Source: Hoplostethus atlanticus (Eukaryota; Chordata; Actinopteri; Trachichthyiformes; Trachichthyidae). From it: a stretch of DNA of 64,000 nt. A program made the position numbers and the translations under genes. Under the pieces are notes generated by a model, which was not told where the DNA came from, made no database searches, and saw only the letters and a list, made by a program, of their open reading frames with translations. Where the stretch lies: NCBI GenBank assembly GCA_034670405.1, contig JAXDDX010000007.1, positions 5,979,501-6,043,500 of the forward strand, given 5' to 3'. This document shows, one piece after another, positions 1-11,882 of the stretch; positions within the stretch are counted from its first letter, which is position 1; each line of letters begins with the position of its first letter.

Positions 1-2366
1 ATCTCTGAGCTCTAAGAGGTTGTAAATGAGCAGAGAAAACTGCCCCAACACGCAAAAAGACTGTCCAGCATAGCCAGGGAGACAGAAGGAGAGAGAGAGG
101 GATGGAGGAGAGGGACTGGGCTAAGAAAGTGGTCTGGCTGGAGCCTTGCGGCAGTCACTTAACAAGGCAGGGGAGAAAGAGAGGAACACAGGGAAAGGGG
201 AGAGCAGTACGGCCAGGACTCCCCAGGACTCCACGCCAGCTTCTTCTTGATTGCCTGCTGGAGAGAGATCAAGCCACCCCTCACATTTCCCCTCCTCTCC
301 CCTACACTCTGCTCTCCTCTGAGAAATGACCACCAATTTTCTCGTCTCCTCCGAGAGAGCCCCCCGATCCAATCTTCCTCTTTCCCACTTCTCCGGCCAC
401 ATGGGTTGTAGGTGCACGCTACTAGTGACCGGGCCATTGGGACCATTGCAATCTGAATGGGTCCCCAGGAGCACATCTCTTAGGAGCGTTAAGCATCACT
501 TTTTCTTTAATTCTCTATAGCACACACAGAGAGAAAGGGACAGCAAAAGGTTGCAGCCGCTGACCCGTTAACCATTGTCTACTTTGTTCAAGTCTTAACC
601 GAGTGAGTACAATAGGTGTAAGCAGAGAGGAAGGGAGGTGACACTGCATGCAAACTGTCTGGTGAAGGTAGCTCATGGAACAAAATGGGATTAAATTGAT
701 TGGTGGAGCGCCATAAGAAATATAAAGAAAGGTGGGTTTGTATAGATGCTTCAGTCTTGTGTGATATGTTTTAAATTTCCCTCATAAATTTGAACTGGAA
801 ACCGTGACATGTCAATGATCCTGAAAAAAAAAAAACATTACAGCAAAGTCAAATTGCTCAAAGCGTAATGTTTTCCGCCATACCAATCCTATTTTATAGT
901 CTTAAAGTATAAATAAGCTTGAAGACTTTGTGAATTTAGATTTTTGTTTTTCACTCTTCGTTTTCATGTATCCAATGCATTTGTGTTTGTGTCATAAAAT
1001 GGCTGTGTTACCGCATTGGCACTTGACAGCATAGCATGGCTACATAGTCGCACTGCAAAGAGCAAATAGAGCAGAGGAGCTTGCATCACTTTGGTGTCAA
1101 AACGGTGATTTGGAAGCCTCATGAATACTGTATGTAACCTAAACAGGTGTTTCCCATTCGCAGACAGGAGGCAAAATGGTCCTCTTTTTTTAAATGATTC
1201 TTTTTTTCTGATTTCTTTCTTTTTTGCTTTTCTTGTATTTTTTTCTGTATCATAACTGTCTATGGTTTTGCATAAAATGCATAAGGGTTTTGGGATGTAA
1301 ATGGAATTTTATTCATATTTTGTCCAAATACCTCTTGTAATTTGTATCAGAATTCTTGTACAATTTTTATATTAAAGATTTATCAGTCACTGGCAATTTG
1401 ACGTCACATTTTATTTCTCCGTGAGGGACATGGGCTTTAAAATGTGAAATTTCAGCATGAAAGGAGGCCATTCTCTTTAAAGAAATTTCTCCGAGATGTA
1501 CGGGGACAGTCTGTCAATCAAGCCATTTTAACAAGACACCACGGTTTCAGCAGGTTTTACTGGGCTCCTTTAATTAGCCTGTGATAAAAAGCATTGGGGA
1601 AAAGGCTATCTTGACCAATTAGTGGACGATTAGATTAATAGAGTCATTGAAAGATGTACAGGCTTGAGGAAAGGAGTTGCTGGTGTTAGCAAATTAGTGA
1701 GAGGGTCACTGGAGGAGGGGAAGCAGGAGGACATACCTTTGTCTGCTCTTATGCTGGGATTCAATGAAATGGGCTTTTGAAGGCTGATGATACTGAATAG
1801 GCCTCAATTGTAAGTACAATATACAACTCCAACATGCCCGTCGCTTATATTTCACATAAGAAAAATTCACAGAGGATATGGAAAACTACAAACACCGTCT
1901 CAAATTGCAGCTCTGGTCCCAGAACGGAGCTTTTATATCCCTACTACTAAAACGTTGCAGTGCTGGCGACTCTTTCTGCAACCACTTGAAGCCATTCATT
2001 GTTGACTCCACATAAAACAATAAATATTAACATCACTGAATAGTCACATCAGTCAAACAAAAACAATTACAATAACGAGGGCGACATAAAAAACAAAAAA
2101 ATCGACGTCGATGGACAAATGAGGGATCGTCTTGAAAAAGCGACCTGTGCTGACATCATTTGCTGTGATGGAGGGTCGTGTTACAAATTGATATGAGCTC
2201 CAGTGGGGATGTCATGTTTGCTCTGGTAACCAACAGGAACATAATGCCTTCTCCCTCCCCTCTGTGAAAGTGAAGGAGTGACACAGGGCTTATTGACCTT
2301 GAATTAGACACCATTTCTCTTTGTCACACGGCAGTTGCTTATCCGCCGTCGTTGTTGATAAGCCCA
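1..2366. other. Non-coding stretch at window start
   Basis: No gene is supported here. The first 350 bases are rich in GA on the plus strand and contain short overlapping open frames on both strands, which is the expected by-product of purine-rich sequence. The remainder is ordinary AT-rich non-coding DNA with short T and A runs. One block inside it (1540-1760) is listed separately as a candidate regulatory element. Confidence 0.7.
1540..1760. promoter_or_regulatory. Candidate enhancer block with homeodomain-type words
   Basis: This non-repetitive block contains TTTAATTAGC near 1570, CCAATTAG at 1615-1622 and GATTAGATTAATAG near 1629. Clusters of TAAT/ATTA cores are what homeodomain proteins bind. 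The enhancer reading is an inference from motif texture alone, because no alignment to another fish could be made. Confidence 0.25.
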
Positions 2367-2416
2367 CAACACACACCACACACACACACACACCCGCGCA
2401 CACAAACACACACACA
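2367..2416. repeat. Imperfect (CA)n microsatellite
   Basis: The tract is CA-rich and is interrupted by CCGCG and AAA. It is the first of several simple repeats crowded into 600 bases. Confidence 0.9.
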
Positions 2417-2501
2417 GCATTTCAGAATAATAGAGCTGGATGGTATTGATTATGGAGGGCTAGCAAGAGATATTCCCCCACTGCAAGCAGATATTCTCAA
2501 A

Positions 2502-2504
<3 letters not shown>

Positions 2505-2544
<40 letters not shown>
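2505..2544. repeat. (AC)20 microsatellite
   Basis: This is a pure AC tract of about 40 bases, ending at CAGACT. Confidence 0.95.
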
Positions 2545-2548
<4 letters not shown>

Positions 2549-2721
2549 TCACTCCCTTGGTGACGGCCTCCCAACGTGGAAGTGGTCAGAGCTGTCCGCT
2601 ACTAGCCGACCTGCCTGCTACATAACCGAGCGTGTTCCTGGCGGCGGCCATCGATTGGCCTGACAAACACACCGGCCCTCAGCTGACCTTTGAGAGGCAG
2701 AGCCCTTTGCTGTGGGAGAAT

Positions 2722-2790
2722 ACAGACAGGCAGACAGACAGGCAGACAGACAGGCAGACAGACAGACAGACAGACAGACATACAGACAGA
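2722..2790. repeat. (CAGA)n tetranucleotide microsatellite
   Basis: A 69-base ACAG/CAGA array in which the first part shows a 12-base higher-order pattern (GCAGACAGACAG repeated) before becoming uniform. It is the reverse complement of the CTGT array at 2891-2964, so the two could pair as a long stem around a loop of about 100 bases. Confidence 0.95.
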
Positions 2791-2890
2791 ATGATCAGGG
2801 TGTGCTTTGTTGTGTATGAACTGGAAGGGTGCTGCCAGTGGGTGGGGTGGGGTGCAGAGGTTGACAAGGCAAAGATGTCCATCAATGCAT

Positions 2891-2899
2891 CTGACTGAC

Positions 2900-2963
<64 letters not shown>

Positions 2964-2964
2964 C
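2891..2964. repeat. (CTGT)n tetranucleotide microsatellite
   Basis: A 74-base CTGT array, nearly pure, with CTGA units at the left edge and one TTGT unit near the right end. It is in inverted orientation to the CAGA array at 2722-2790. Confidence 0.95.
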
Positions 2965-4002
2965 GTGTGGCCTCTGAGATTGCTGGATTAGTAATTACTT
3001 TGCTGCTGAAATGTCTATAGAGAAAATGAAGAGGAAATTAATCCAGAACCAGCGCTGAAAGCTCTATTAAGGTCTAAATACATGTCACTGCAATGGGTGC
3101 TATACATTGTTATGTACAATTATATTATAACATAACAATATAATAATTATTTTCATTATTATAATTGAACACATAATGTGTGTAGAATTGGGTAAAGATG
3201 TTTCCCATAAAAGGACATTGTGGGGAAAATATAGTTTGTTAATCAAGTTAATTCTTTGATTACGGCACACACAGGCAGACCAGGGGTCAGATACTGCAGG
3301 TGCGTTATGATCACCAGGCTCAGTTCAAGCCTAACCCCGTGGTCTATCAGTGCTTTTCAAATGAGGGCTATAGAGGTGTGCGATTGAGGGAGGGAGAAAT
3401 GGCAAAAAGGAAGAGAGGGAGAAAGAGAAAGAGGAAGGGTCTCCGCCCAGAGCTGCCAGTTCAGCAGGGCTGTGTTTTCTAGAGAGCTCTTTAAAGAAGC
3501 ACTTCATCAAGAGTGGCATGTGTGAGGGGGAAACATCTGCCACCGGGAGCTATTAAAGGCCAGACACGCAAATGTGGTGGCAAAGGAGAAGATGGCTGCT
3601 TTTTTTTAAAGCGGCTAAAGAACTTGGACTTCTTAGTTTAGATAGCAATCAATTTACACTTTATTCAGTACGGTAAATGTTTTTGCTTAAGAGCAACCTG
3701 GGTGTTGCATTGTTGTGCGATTTTTTTTCTAGCATCAGCTGGTAATTATCACCATTTTCAAGTTCAAAATTTCAAGAATCATTGAGGGAGGATTGGACAA
3801 TGTTGCAGCGTTCTGTGTGAAGCTAGTAATAAGTCATTTTGCCTGTGTGAAATTGTCAATGAAAACACATTGAAAAAACTGAATGCTTGACGTGACTTTA
3901 AGAGGACACTTAATGCTGGAGGTTGACTGAACAAAAGTATTGTGTGATGTGATTTCAGATTTTCTTTTCTTAAACATTTGAAATGAATGAAAAAAACCCT
4001 GC
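2965..4002. other. Non-coding stretch
   Basis: AT-rich unique sequence including a TATAAT-type low-complexity patch at about 3110-3170 and a purine-rich patch at 3385-3440. Nothing that resembles an exon or a mobile element was seen. Confidence 0.65.
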
Positions 4003-4047
4003 ATACACGCACACGCACACACCCACACACGCACACACACACACACA

Positions 4048-4095
<48 letters not shown>

Positions 4096-4096
4096 A
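4003..4096. repeat. Long (AC)n microsatellite with variant units
   Basis: About 94 bases of AC with interspersed CG, CC and AG variants on the left and a purer right half. Long frames on the minus strand across this tract are poly-Val-Cys artefacts. Confidence 0.95.
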
Positions 4097-5129
4097 ACCC
4101 CATTCAGTAACTGCACTGCAAGCAGAAATCAGTGTTCATTGAGGACTAATTGATTGTAATTGCACATTGTAATTAGAGGGTAAATTACCAGAATTTAGAG
4201 GGAAAAACCAGAAAAGCTTTTACGTGTCACTGCTTCATCCCAGAACTGCAATTCCTCAAGAAAATGTTCACATTTAATGTAACAATGAAGAAATTTCCCT
4301 ACTTTCTGAAGGGTACAAGACATAATTATATATAAAGAGACAAGATGAGTGTGTAGAGGCAGTAATAAATCTTAATCAAGTGCTGAGGAAATGTGAAGGG
4401 GACTAAATAGACTGGTGACTCCTTATTCCTTATAAAAACTCATCTGTGGTAACATGAGCCTTGGCTAGGATGGACCACGTCTATGTATAAGACTTTTTAC
4501 TGGGCCATATTGATTTGGTTCTACACCAGTGAGGCCTGCAATGCTGGCTAATGCTATTGACGAGCCATCAGTCTTGTCCAGAAGTGTGGAGGCATGCAGC
4601 TCTTTTTCTGAGGCCAACCAAGGAAGGAGAGAGGAAGAGGAGAAAAGAAGGAGAGAGGAAAAAAAACCATCAATGGACAGTGATGGAGAGTGGGGAGGAG
4701 GACGAAGATGCAAGCGCAGCAGACAGACTCAGACCCCTGTCCATGGTTTGGGAACACTAAATTAGAAAAAAGACAAAAGGGATGAGAGAGGGAGAAACTG
4801 TAAACAGCCACATCGATCCAACTAGCGTTGGGCAAATCAAACCATTACAGAGTCCTGTGCCCTGGAGTTGAGGGAGATACTGTGAACGTCTATACACTTT
4901 CCTGTGGGGAGGAAAAGTTTGCACCAGAACACGCCGGACCGCTTTTAAAATCGCTGGACTCACTAATTCTTCGGTCTGCTCCTCCTCACTAAATCACGAG
5001 GTGGATGTGCTGCGGGACAGGAAGGGGTTAACTGGTGGAAGAGGGAGGATGAAAAAAGCCCTCTGGCAACCCTGGGACAGAGGGAACGCTGAACTCATCA
5101 CAAACCCCTCTCCTGGCGTCCGCCAACGC

Positions 5130-5830
5130 GTAATGACCCCAACAAGACGGGAATCCCTTTTAATTAAAGTGAAGGGAGATCAGTTAAGCAGATGGTTGCC
5201 GACAAATATTAGGGGAAATAGAATATTTAATGGTCTGTGCACTTATCGCAGGCTATTTTCCACACCCAGCCCCAAACTGATAAACAGGACAGGGCCTTGT
5301 TAATCAACCTTAGAACCTTTAAAGCTCGAGATAAGAGAATAATTCGGGATCTTTGTAAATTAGCTCGAGATGTGGCTAAGACTCTGGCCCCTCGCGTACT
5401 CCGGGCCAGACTGCCGGGGAGGGAGGAGAATTTCTATCAGTGTAATAGCCTTGGTGCCATGGTGAAGAAGTTTGGGGGAAAAAAAGTACTTTTACAGGGG
5501 ATAAAAAGATATTTTTTTCCAGCTTTTTCCTGAGTTTTTATTCCCCTTGTGGTTTGACCCTCTTGCCACCACCCTGCCGTGCTCTTATCAGTGACACAAG
5601 AGAGTCACCCGCCTCGGTGGAAATAATCTAAACAGAGAGGCGGAGATTCGGCAGCCCGAGCCAGTGGCCTGTATGAGCAGGTTAACAGGCCCTCACCTCT
5701 TTAAGTCAAGCACAGGTGGGGGTGGTCCGTGTTTATTTTGCAGATGGTGGGGTTGAAGAGGAAGGTATTATCAACGATGGCCGCGCCACAGGCCGCTGTG
5801 GGGAGACTAGTATGTAATATTTTGCTGTGA
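5130..5830. promoter_or_regulatory. Candidate regulatory block, high complexity
   Basis: A repeat-free block with TTAATTAA at 5160-5167, CTTATCAG (GATA-type) near 5584, CACCTCTTTAAG and CAGGTG words near 5695-5716, and several CpGs in 5390-5415. Two overlapping open frames (5001-5303 and 5237-5533, plus strand) cover part of it but show no recognisable protein family, so I read the region as non-coding. Conservation in other fish would be decisive. Confidence 0.3.
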
Positions 5831-6559
5831 AAAGCTTAAAATAAAGAGATAACAAAAGTTTTCTTTTAGATAGCATGCTTCAGTCAATCAGAATTAAATG
5901 TGATTGGTGGTTCATTCAAGAACATTTTGCTATTAACCTGTTATTCTAATTTCCTTGATCATACATTGCAGGGGTTTATACTATCGTAGTATTTCCACTC
6001 AAATTTGACATGTTTTTTTTTAATTTTTTTAAATAAACCATTTTTAAACAAAATCTAGGCCTCTGAAGAATACTGTACAGTACTACAATACCAATCCATA
6101 ATACCGCATACTGCAATGTATTTTATCCTGATGTATCTCAAATGTATGAACCAACTTGCCTTAGTGATTGATTGATTTATTGATTACAAAATTCATGTTA
6201 GGATATGAGAATATGACCTGATGTGGAAGAATTTATACAACTAAAAGAATATGTTTGCACTAATAAATCTAATTCTCAGGAAGGAAGTCGCTCATCTTTT
6301 TTTTTCAGTTATTATTGTTTTGTTCATATTATCTGACCACAGTGATATAAACAACACAATAATAATATGAGTTAACCTGTAATGCTCTCAGGCAGTCAAC
6401 ATTCAAACCTCGTGGTCCTCAGTGACCATAGATTTTTAAACTAAAACAAATTTTGCGGATTCAAATTTTTCCCCCTTGTATATTTTACCTTTCCTTAAAT
6501 GAAAAACACATTTGCTGAACTCAGCCCTACCTCTTCCCACAAGCTGTTTTTTTTTTTTG

Positions 6560-6790
6560 ATCAGGCAAAGCAGAACCATACCTCCATATACCCGGCGTTT
6601 CGGAACATTTCTGTTTTACCAGTTAGCTTCGCTGTTGTTCTAAGCTTTTCTGTTGTTTCCTTCCTGGCCTTTTGGAAAAGGGACACCGGATTGAAGGTAA
6701 TTACATTGAGAAATGCAGACATTTATCAGTGCTTGTGGTTTGGGACCTTAAATGGGCCTGCTGACGATTTTCCCTTAAAGTAGGCCACTG
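6560..6790. promoter_or_regulatory. Candidate regulatory block
   Basis: Non-repetitive sequence with GGTAATTACATTGA near 6696-6709 and ACCTTAAATGGGCC near 6744-6757. The 94-residue open frame that crosses it (6499-6783, plus) begins in a T-rich run and matches no family known to me. The regulatory call rests on texture only. Confidence 0.2.
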
Positions 6791-6995
6791 TGGAGCTGGC
6801 AGGTTCTGGTCGGAGCCCCAACGCTGGGCTTGAAGGCTCAGAGTGTTGCCATATGTTGGACCTCGCTGGTGCCAGCAGCAAATGTGCTGAACAACGCGAC
6901 TCCAACCATGAACTCCGTGCCTTGGCAGAGGGTCTGTACAGGGGCTACTTGCAGGAGTAGAGGAGTAAGCAGTTAAAAAAAGACGGAAAAGGGTT

Positions 6996-6997
<2 letters not shown>

Positions 6998-7031
<34 letters not shown>

Positions 7032-7062
7032 ACACAATTCTGTCTGTCTGTCTGTCTGTCTA
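6998..7062. repeat. (TG)16 and (TGTC)n compound microsatellite
   Basis: A pure TG tract at 6998-7029 is followed after 11 bases by a TGTC array at 7041-7062. A CA tract in inverted orientation lies at 7126-7160. Confidence 0.95.
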
Positions 7063-7125
7063 TTGAGTGTAAGACTGACAACTATGATTGCATCCCCCAA
7101 TTTCTTCAGTTCAGGCTCGCACAGA

Positions 7126-7160
7126 TGCACACACACGCACACACACACACACACACACAC
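7126..7160. repeat. (CA)n microsatellite
   Basis: A CA tract with one CG variant. It is complementary to the TG tract 97 bases upstream. Confidence 0.95.
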
Positions 7161-7430
7161 ATATCAGTCTGAACATCCATGGAGAACATCCCGGATTGCA
7201 ATGGGTCACACCTGGTTATGCTTCTTCCCTGTCTCCCCTCTCTCTCTCTCTTCTTCGGTTCCCACACCGGCGGCATCTGGAACCTATTGGCGGCAGAGTC
7301 ACACCGAGCCATAAAGCCCTCAAAGGCCCACAAACGCACTAGGGGTAGAACGTCAAACAATGTTGGCCCAACAAGCTGCCAACAGACACAATGCGTCTTG
7401 AACCTGAACAAACCCCACTGCTCATTTTCT

Positions 7431-7433
<3 letters not shown>

Positions 7434-7479
<46 letters not shown>

Positions 7480-7495
7480 CTGTCTCTCTCTCTCT
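7434..7495. repeat. (TC)n microsatellite
   Basis: A pyrimidine tract of about 62 bases with two TG-containing interruptions near 7476 and 7482. Such tracts can form H-DNA when mirror-symmetric. Confidence 0.95.
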
Positions 7496-9431
7496 TCTCA
7501 GCTACCACCTGGGAAGAAGTCAAGGGAGAATTTTACATTTTTACCCCTAAATGGAATTGGTACTGACGCTGAGGGAGCTGAAGGCAGCTCAGGCGACTGA
7601 GACCGTGGAGAAACAGATACTGATGGAGCCAGAAACTCACTGTCATAGCAGCTTGTAAAAAAAAACACAAACCTACTGTATTTAAAATGTAGTGCGTTTG
7701 AACACTGGATCTAATTGAGGTCCTCGGCAGTCGCCATCCTCTGCCCACGGTGTCACCAAGGGGTTAATGACTGCTCCTGCCACCCGATAGATAATGTGAT
7801 CTGTTCTGGATAGGATCTCGGGAGCGTGATCGAGACCCATTGTCACACAGCCATCCTTTTAGACATGAGAGGAGGGGGAGCGGGGGCCGTTCTGTCACAG
7901 CCTTGTAATGCTCTTATCGATTCTCCATATCTGTTACGGAGGCTAGGAAGGGCGTCCCAAATTCGATATGCTTTTAATAGGGGCCCAAGTACTGCAAACA
8001 ACACAGTGCCTATCAAAATGGAAGACTAACTGAAAAGATGACAGCACGCAGAACAAAGCCTTAGCGAGTGAGCAATTAAATAAAGGTATTACACATGTAG
8101 TTTGTCTGGCAGGTCCCTTGCATGCTTTATATATTGTCTTTTTTTTCTCTCCCCCTAGCCACCTCTCCACTTTTTGATTTCTGGGGCATAACAAATTTTT
8201 TGGCCGCTGTGTAAGAGCGCAAATCTGCGCTGGAGCTGTGTCAAACCAGCGTTTTATTGTTAACAAATGCTGCCTTTGATACTGGCTACAATAAGCGATA
8301 CTTCACTGTTTGTTTGTGCTGGAGGTGAAAATGAGTTGCTAACATTTGGAAGGAAAGGCTTGTGAAATATAACGCAGCAACAAAAAAACAAAAAAAAGTG
8401 GCAGTCTTTAATGTCGTGCAGGAGCCGGCAATGTTTTTCCACTCATTAGAAGGACTTTGAAGTGGATGTCTGAAACCTTAGCTTGGGAAATCTGACAGAG
8501 ACGAGATTGTGGTGCATACTTTCTTCTCCAAGAACACCGCGATTCAAGGTAACATATCCACATCCTATTAGTTTGCGGTATACTTACCAATTGGATGCAG
8601 GCAGACTGTGGTATTAGGCAGTAAAGAATTTGATCATGTTGCCCATAGTATAAAATACAGTAGGTCTACATGGGGAGATAAATACAGCTCTGTCAAATTT
8701 AATTTCACGACACAACTACTACCACAACAGCATTATTAAAGAAAAACTGGGTGGATTTCATCTGAGAAGGTACATGAGTGCCTTGCGGAGCTCAAGTCCT
8801 CAGGACTCCGATGAGGGGTTGTGCAGAGTCTAGGCTCTTCACTGTCAGACCCCAGGGTGCTGTCTAAATTAACTGGGACGAGTGGATTGTTAGAGGGATG
8901 ACCCTTTCCCTATTCACCCGGTTCCTCCTCCTCCTTCTCCACACACACACACACGCAACCTTCATCACACATACACACTCTGAACGTCAACCACTAAGCC
9001 TCAATAAATCTGATAAGCCACCCTGGTGGCTTCTGTGGCCAATCGGTGTAGAGAACAACATGGCCGGTATCAGGCAGCTGCAAAGCCCTCGTCAAGCGGG
9101 ACTTCAAAGTGCTCTGAAGGGGCCGTGCTCGCACCCCCGAAAGCTGGCCCGTCTCTCGGCTCTCCCTTACCCCACCCCAGCTCCTATCCGCTGCCCCCAT
9201 GCCTGGGTGATGTCATTATTGAAGTCTTTGGCGGGGTATCCGAGGAGTAAGTTACCACTGACAGGTTCAGAGCCTGGCTGGCTCGCCCGTGAGGATTCAT
9301 GACTTTGAAGCTATTGGCCTTAAGCTGCGAATTATTCTTTTCAGGCTCTCTCTGCTCTACCTACGGCTTTAATCCACACCCTCCTTCTCCTCAGTATGCC
9401 AGGGCTGCACTAGACAGCACCCACTAGCCTG
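7496..9431. other. Non-coding stretch containing a candidate regulatory block
   Basis: No gene is supported. A short (AC)n lies at 8940-8954. The 134-residue open frame at 8898-9302 (plus) starts in a CT-rich run and passes through that microsatellite, and it has no recognisable domain. The block at 7740-8060 is listed separately. Confidence 0.65.
7740..8060. promoter_or_regulatory. Candidate regulatory block
   Basis: Repeat-free sequence with GGGGTTAATGACTG near 7759, GATAGATAATGTGATCTG near 7786-7803 (GATA-type words) and CTTATCGATTCTCC near 7912-7925. The arrangement suggests a compact element, but only cross-species alignment could confirm this. Confidence 0.25.
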
Positions 9432-9468
9432 ACACACACATACACACACACACATATATATATATATG
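9432..9468. repeat. (AC)n-(AT)n compound microsatellite
   Basis: An AC tract passes directly into an AT tract, ending at ATGTAGG. Confidence 0.9.
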
Positions 9469-10380
9469 TAGGTAGAGAAAGACAGACAAACACATGTTCA
9501 CTCAGTTTCCTAGATGTGTAAATACACATACTTTATTGAAGGTAATGTACGCCCCTCTGTTCAGTACGGTACAATGAATACCAGGAGCAGGGTAGAGCCG
9601 TACCAGGCTCCAGCAGCACCAGCTAAGATAATCTCAGCCCCAGCCCATCCATTCCTCACTCCCTTCATCAGCACTTAGTGGACATCTGTGCAGTGCCAGC
9701 CCTCTCCATATGCCACGGCGGTCAGAAGACAAACGACCATGTCAGTGCAGTGGCACGCCTGTATGTCTGATGCCACCCAGGGGCGCAGGATGGGTGTGGT
9801 GAGGGACAGAGACAGTAAGAGGGTTCAGGACCAGTTTGGGATGGCGTGAGTTAGCAAAGCTGCCAGCACACAGAGAAAGGGGCAGTAAGTTATCTAAATT
9901 GTAGTCACATGAGATACAAAAAAACTCAGCAATGGCTTATGTGGCTGACAAAGCCTGTAGGAAAACCAGAAATAACCCAGACTGGCTTTGAACATCGAAA
10001 AGGCCTTGAAACCAGACATACATCACATACATTACTGTGCATTTGACTTCCGAGAGAAACAAAGCTTATTCAGAAACAATAATGGGGAGCTGTCAACATT
10101 AAGTGACCCTTATAAGCCTCTGGTATGATAGATCATGATTACACCACATAATGGTCAGCATACTTTTACAGTAAATCAGCAAATTGGCTCTGAACGATTT
10201 CTCACTGCAAGGAATAATCCACCGATGATTCAGGAACACACATAAGGTTAAACTTGTCATACTTGAAACCTCAAGCATAGACTTAGGGTGGAGAAGGGGT
10301 TTCTCAATGACTCACATATCACCCCACATGCTCCACACACACACACACACAAATGTGTCCAGCCCATGCTGAAGAGAGAA
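9469..10380. other. Non-coding stretch
   Basis: Unique sequence of even base composition. A partial CTCF-like word (CCACCCAGGGGCGC, plus strand, about 9773-9786) is present but differs from the consensus at two core positions. A short (AC)n begins at about 10335. Confidence 0.6.
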
Positions 10381-10384
10381 AGAT

Positions 10385-10405
10385 GGGAGGGGTGGGGGGG
10401 GGGGG
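10385..10405 (+). repeat. G-rich run, possible G-quadruplex
   Basis: Three G runs of 3, 4 and 12 bases are separated by single A and T bases. The long run can supply two of the four strands of a quadruplex. Confidence 0.6.
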
Positions 10406-10733
10406 TGAGGAGAGAGACGGGAGAGAGAGAGATGAGAGATGAGAGAAGGTGTGTGTGGAAAAATAGGGGAGGAATAGCAGTATTCCCTGGGCGGCGGGCT
10501 CTGGCGAAGGAACTGAGAGGTGTTTTGGCTTGTGTTGCATTCGGGGGGGAGAGCAGCGTCTCCCAGAAGGAGGCTATAAAAAGACAAAGGAGGCAGGAGG
10601 CCATGTGGAGAGACTGTTGAAAGGGAGCAAACACCCACTCAATAATCCTACCACTGCCACCATCACCACCACTGGGGGAGAGAAAGACACACAGATTGTT
10701 ATCATATAAATGCTGTACTAAATTGCTATCACG

Positions 10734-10769
<36 letters not shown>
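10734..10769. repeat. (AC)n microsatellite
   Basis: A near-pure AC tract. It lies immediately upstream of a retrotransposon-tail-like segment. Confidence 0.95.
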
Positions 10770-10770
<1 letters not shown>

Positions 10771-10870
10771 TACAAGTTCAAGTTTCAACTTTATTTGTCC
10801 CAATGGTTTCAGAGCACATATTGAAAACAACATTACATCAAAACTGACAGGCACAGCAAGCAACAGTCCG
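10770..10870. mobile_element. Dispersed repeat fragment, retrotransposon-tail-like
   Basis: The segment opens with TCAAGTTTCAACTTTATTTG and continues with an A-rich stretch of the kind that follows this word in high-copy fish repeats. The resemblance is to the short conserved tails of fish LINE- or SINE-type elements as I remember them. No ORF, boundaries or target-site duplication could be seen, so the family is not assigned. Confidence 0.4.
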
Positions 10871-11841
10871 TCGCCGGTGCAAGGTAGAGCTGCAGTATCG
10901 ATGCAGAGTTGCAGTTCGACCGGCGTCAGAATTACTGCAGCGTGCACACATAGTTGGAGCTGAGCACTCATTAGCACCGGTTACTCATGTAAAAGATGAA
11001 AATAGAGATCAGCATCAGCTCTGAGGGTCTCAGAGGGGAACCTGAGACGTCACCACGCACCAAGGTCTCACAAGGCTTACACACACACACACACACAGAA
11101 ACAAGCCCCCAGGCCTTAAGTCATCACTGACAGTTCGACAGACACATACACAAAAATACAAAAACAAATAATCATACACGCAGAACACATGGTGGTTTCA
11201 TAGAAGCAGCGCTAAACACACTCCCCCCCTCGCTGCCCCCCACATTTCTGAACCATGAGGTAAAGTTGGCCGTCTTATGTGGACAACAGGCATAAAATGT
11301 AAGTCTGAATTCCTGATTCCACTACAAATCAAAGTCAAACGAATCCAAAGCTCCTTCTCTGCTTTGTTTTACTCCTCCTGTCTTGTCCACCGTGGCCAAC
11401 ACGGTCAGTCAAAACATGGGAACCTGATTTGAGTGAAGGGGATGAGACATCTGAGAGAGAGAGAGGAGAAAAAAGGACAAGGAAAAAAATGATGTGCCAC
11501 ATCCAATACTGAATATTTACGCGTAAAATGTGCTCCGCAGCTCTTTCCCCTAACAGGTCCATGAGAATGTAATGCTCTGGCCCTCTGCCTGGGTAAATGT
11601 GTTCCCTATGTGTGGGCTCGCTAGCCCTCCTTGTTGTCTTCGCTAGAAAGGAGAGCAAACGGGCAAGGTGCAAGAGAAAGGTGCCTCTGGTTAAAAGAGC
11701 TTTTTCTACTCTTACACATGTGGGGAGGGAGTGAGAGAGAGAGAGAAAGAGTGAGAACGCGAGAGAGGCAGAGGTGGGGTTGGGCGAAAACAGAAAAGCC
11801 ATGGCTCTGTGGTTGAACCTGAGTGTGGGAGGTCCAGAGAT
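10871..11841. other. Non-coding stretch
   Basis: Unique sequence with a short (AC)n at about 11081-11097. A 232-residue open frame on the minus strand (11335-12033) covers the right part. It passes through a poly-G/GGT tract and CT-rich tracts and has no recognisable domain, so it is not called as a gene. Confidence 0.6.
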
Positions 11842-11882
11842 CCCCCCCCCCCCACCACCACCACCACCACCACTACTACTAT
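11842..11882. repeat. Poly-C plus (CCA)n / (CTA)n microsatellite
   Basis: Twelve C residues are followed by CCA trinucleotides and then three ACT units. Read on the minus strand this gives poly-Gly and poly-Val stretches in open frames, which are artefacts. Confidence 0.9.

Larger units (their letters stand above)
4097..6995. other. Non-coding stretch containing candidate regulatory blocks
   Basis: No gene is supported. 4615-4700 is a purine-rich GA patch. 5130-5830 and 6560-6790 are high-complexity blocks listed separately. 5830-6490 is AT-rich with T runs and no recognisable element. Confidence 0.65.

Noticed and set aside
2505..2964. Possible CRISPR-like spaced repeats
   Set aside because: The repeats are contiguous simple-sequence arrays without unique spacers, and the DNA is vertebrate.
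9771..9789. CTCF-like CCACCCAGGGGCGC word
   Set aside because: It differs from the consensus at the central A and G, which are important for binding, so it was not listed as a site.
10257..10766. A 169-codon minus-strand open frame
   Set aside because: It begins in a CA microsatellite and includes a G run and a GA-rich tract; no domain is visible.
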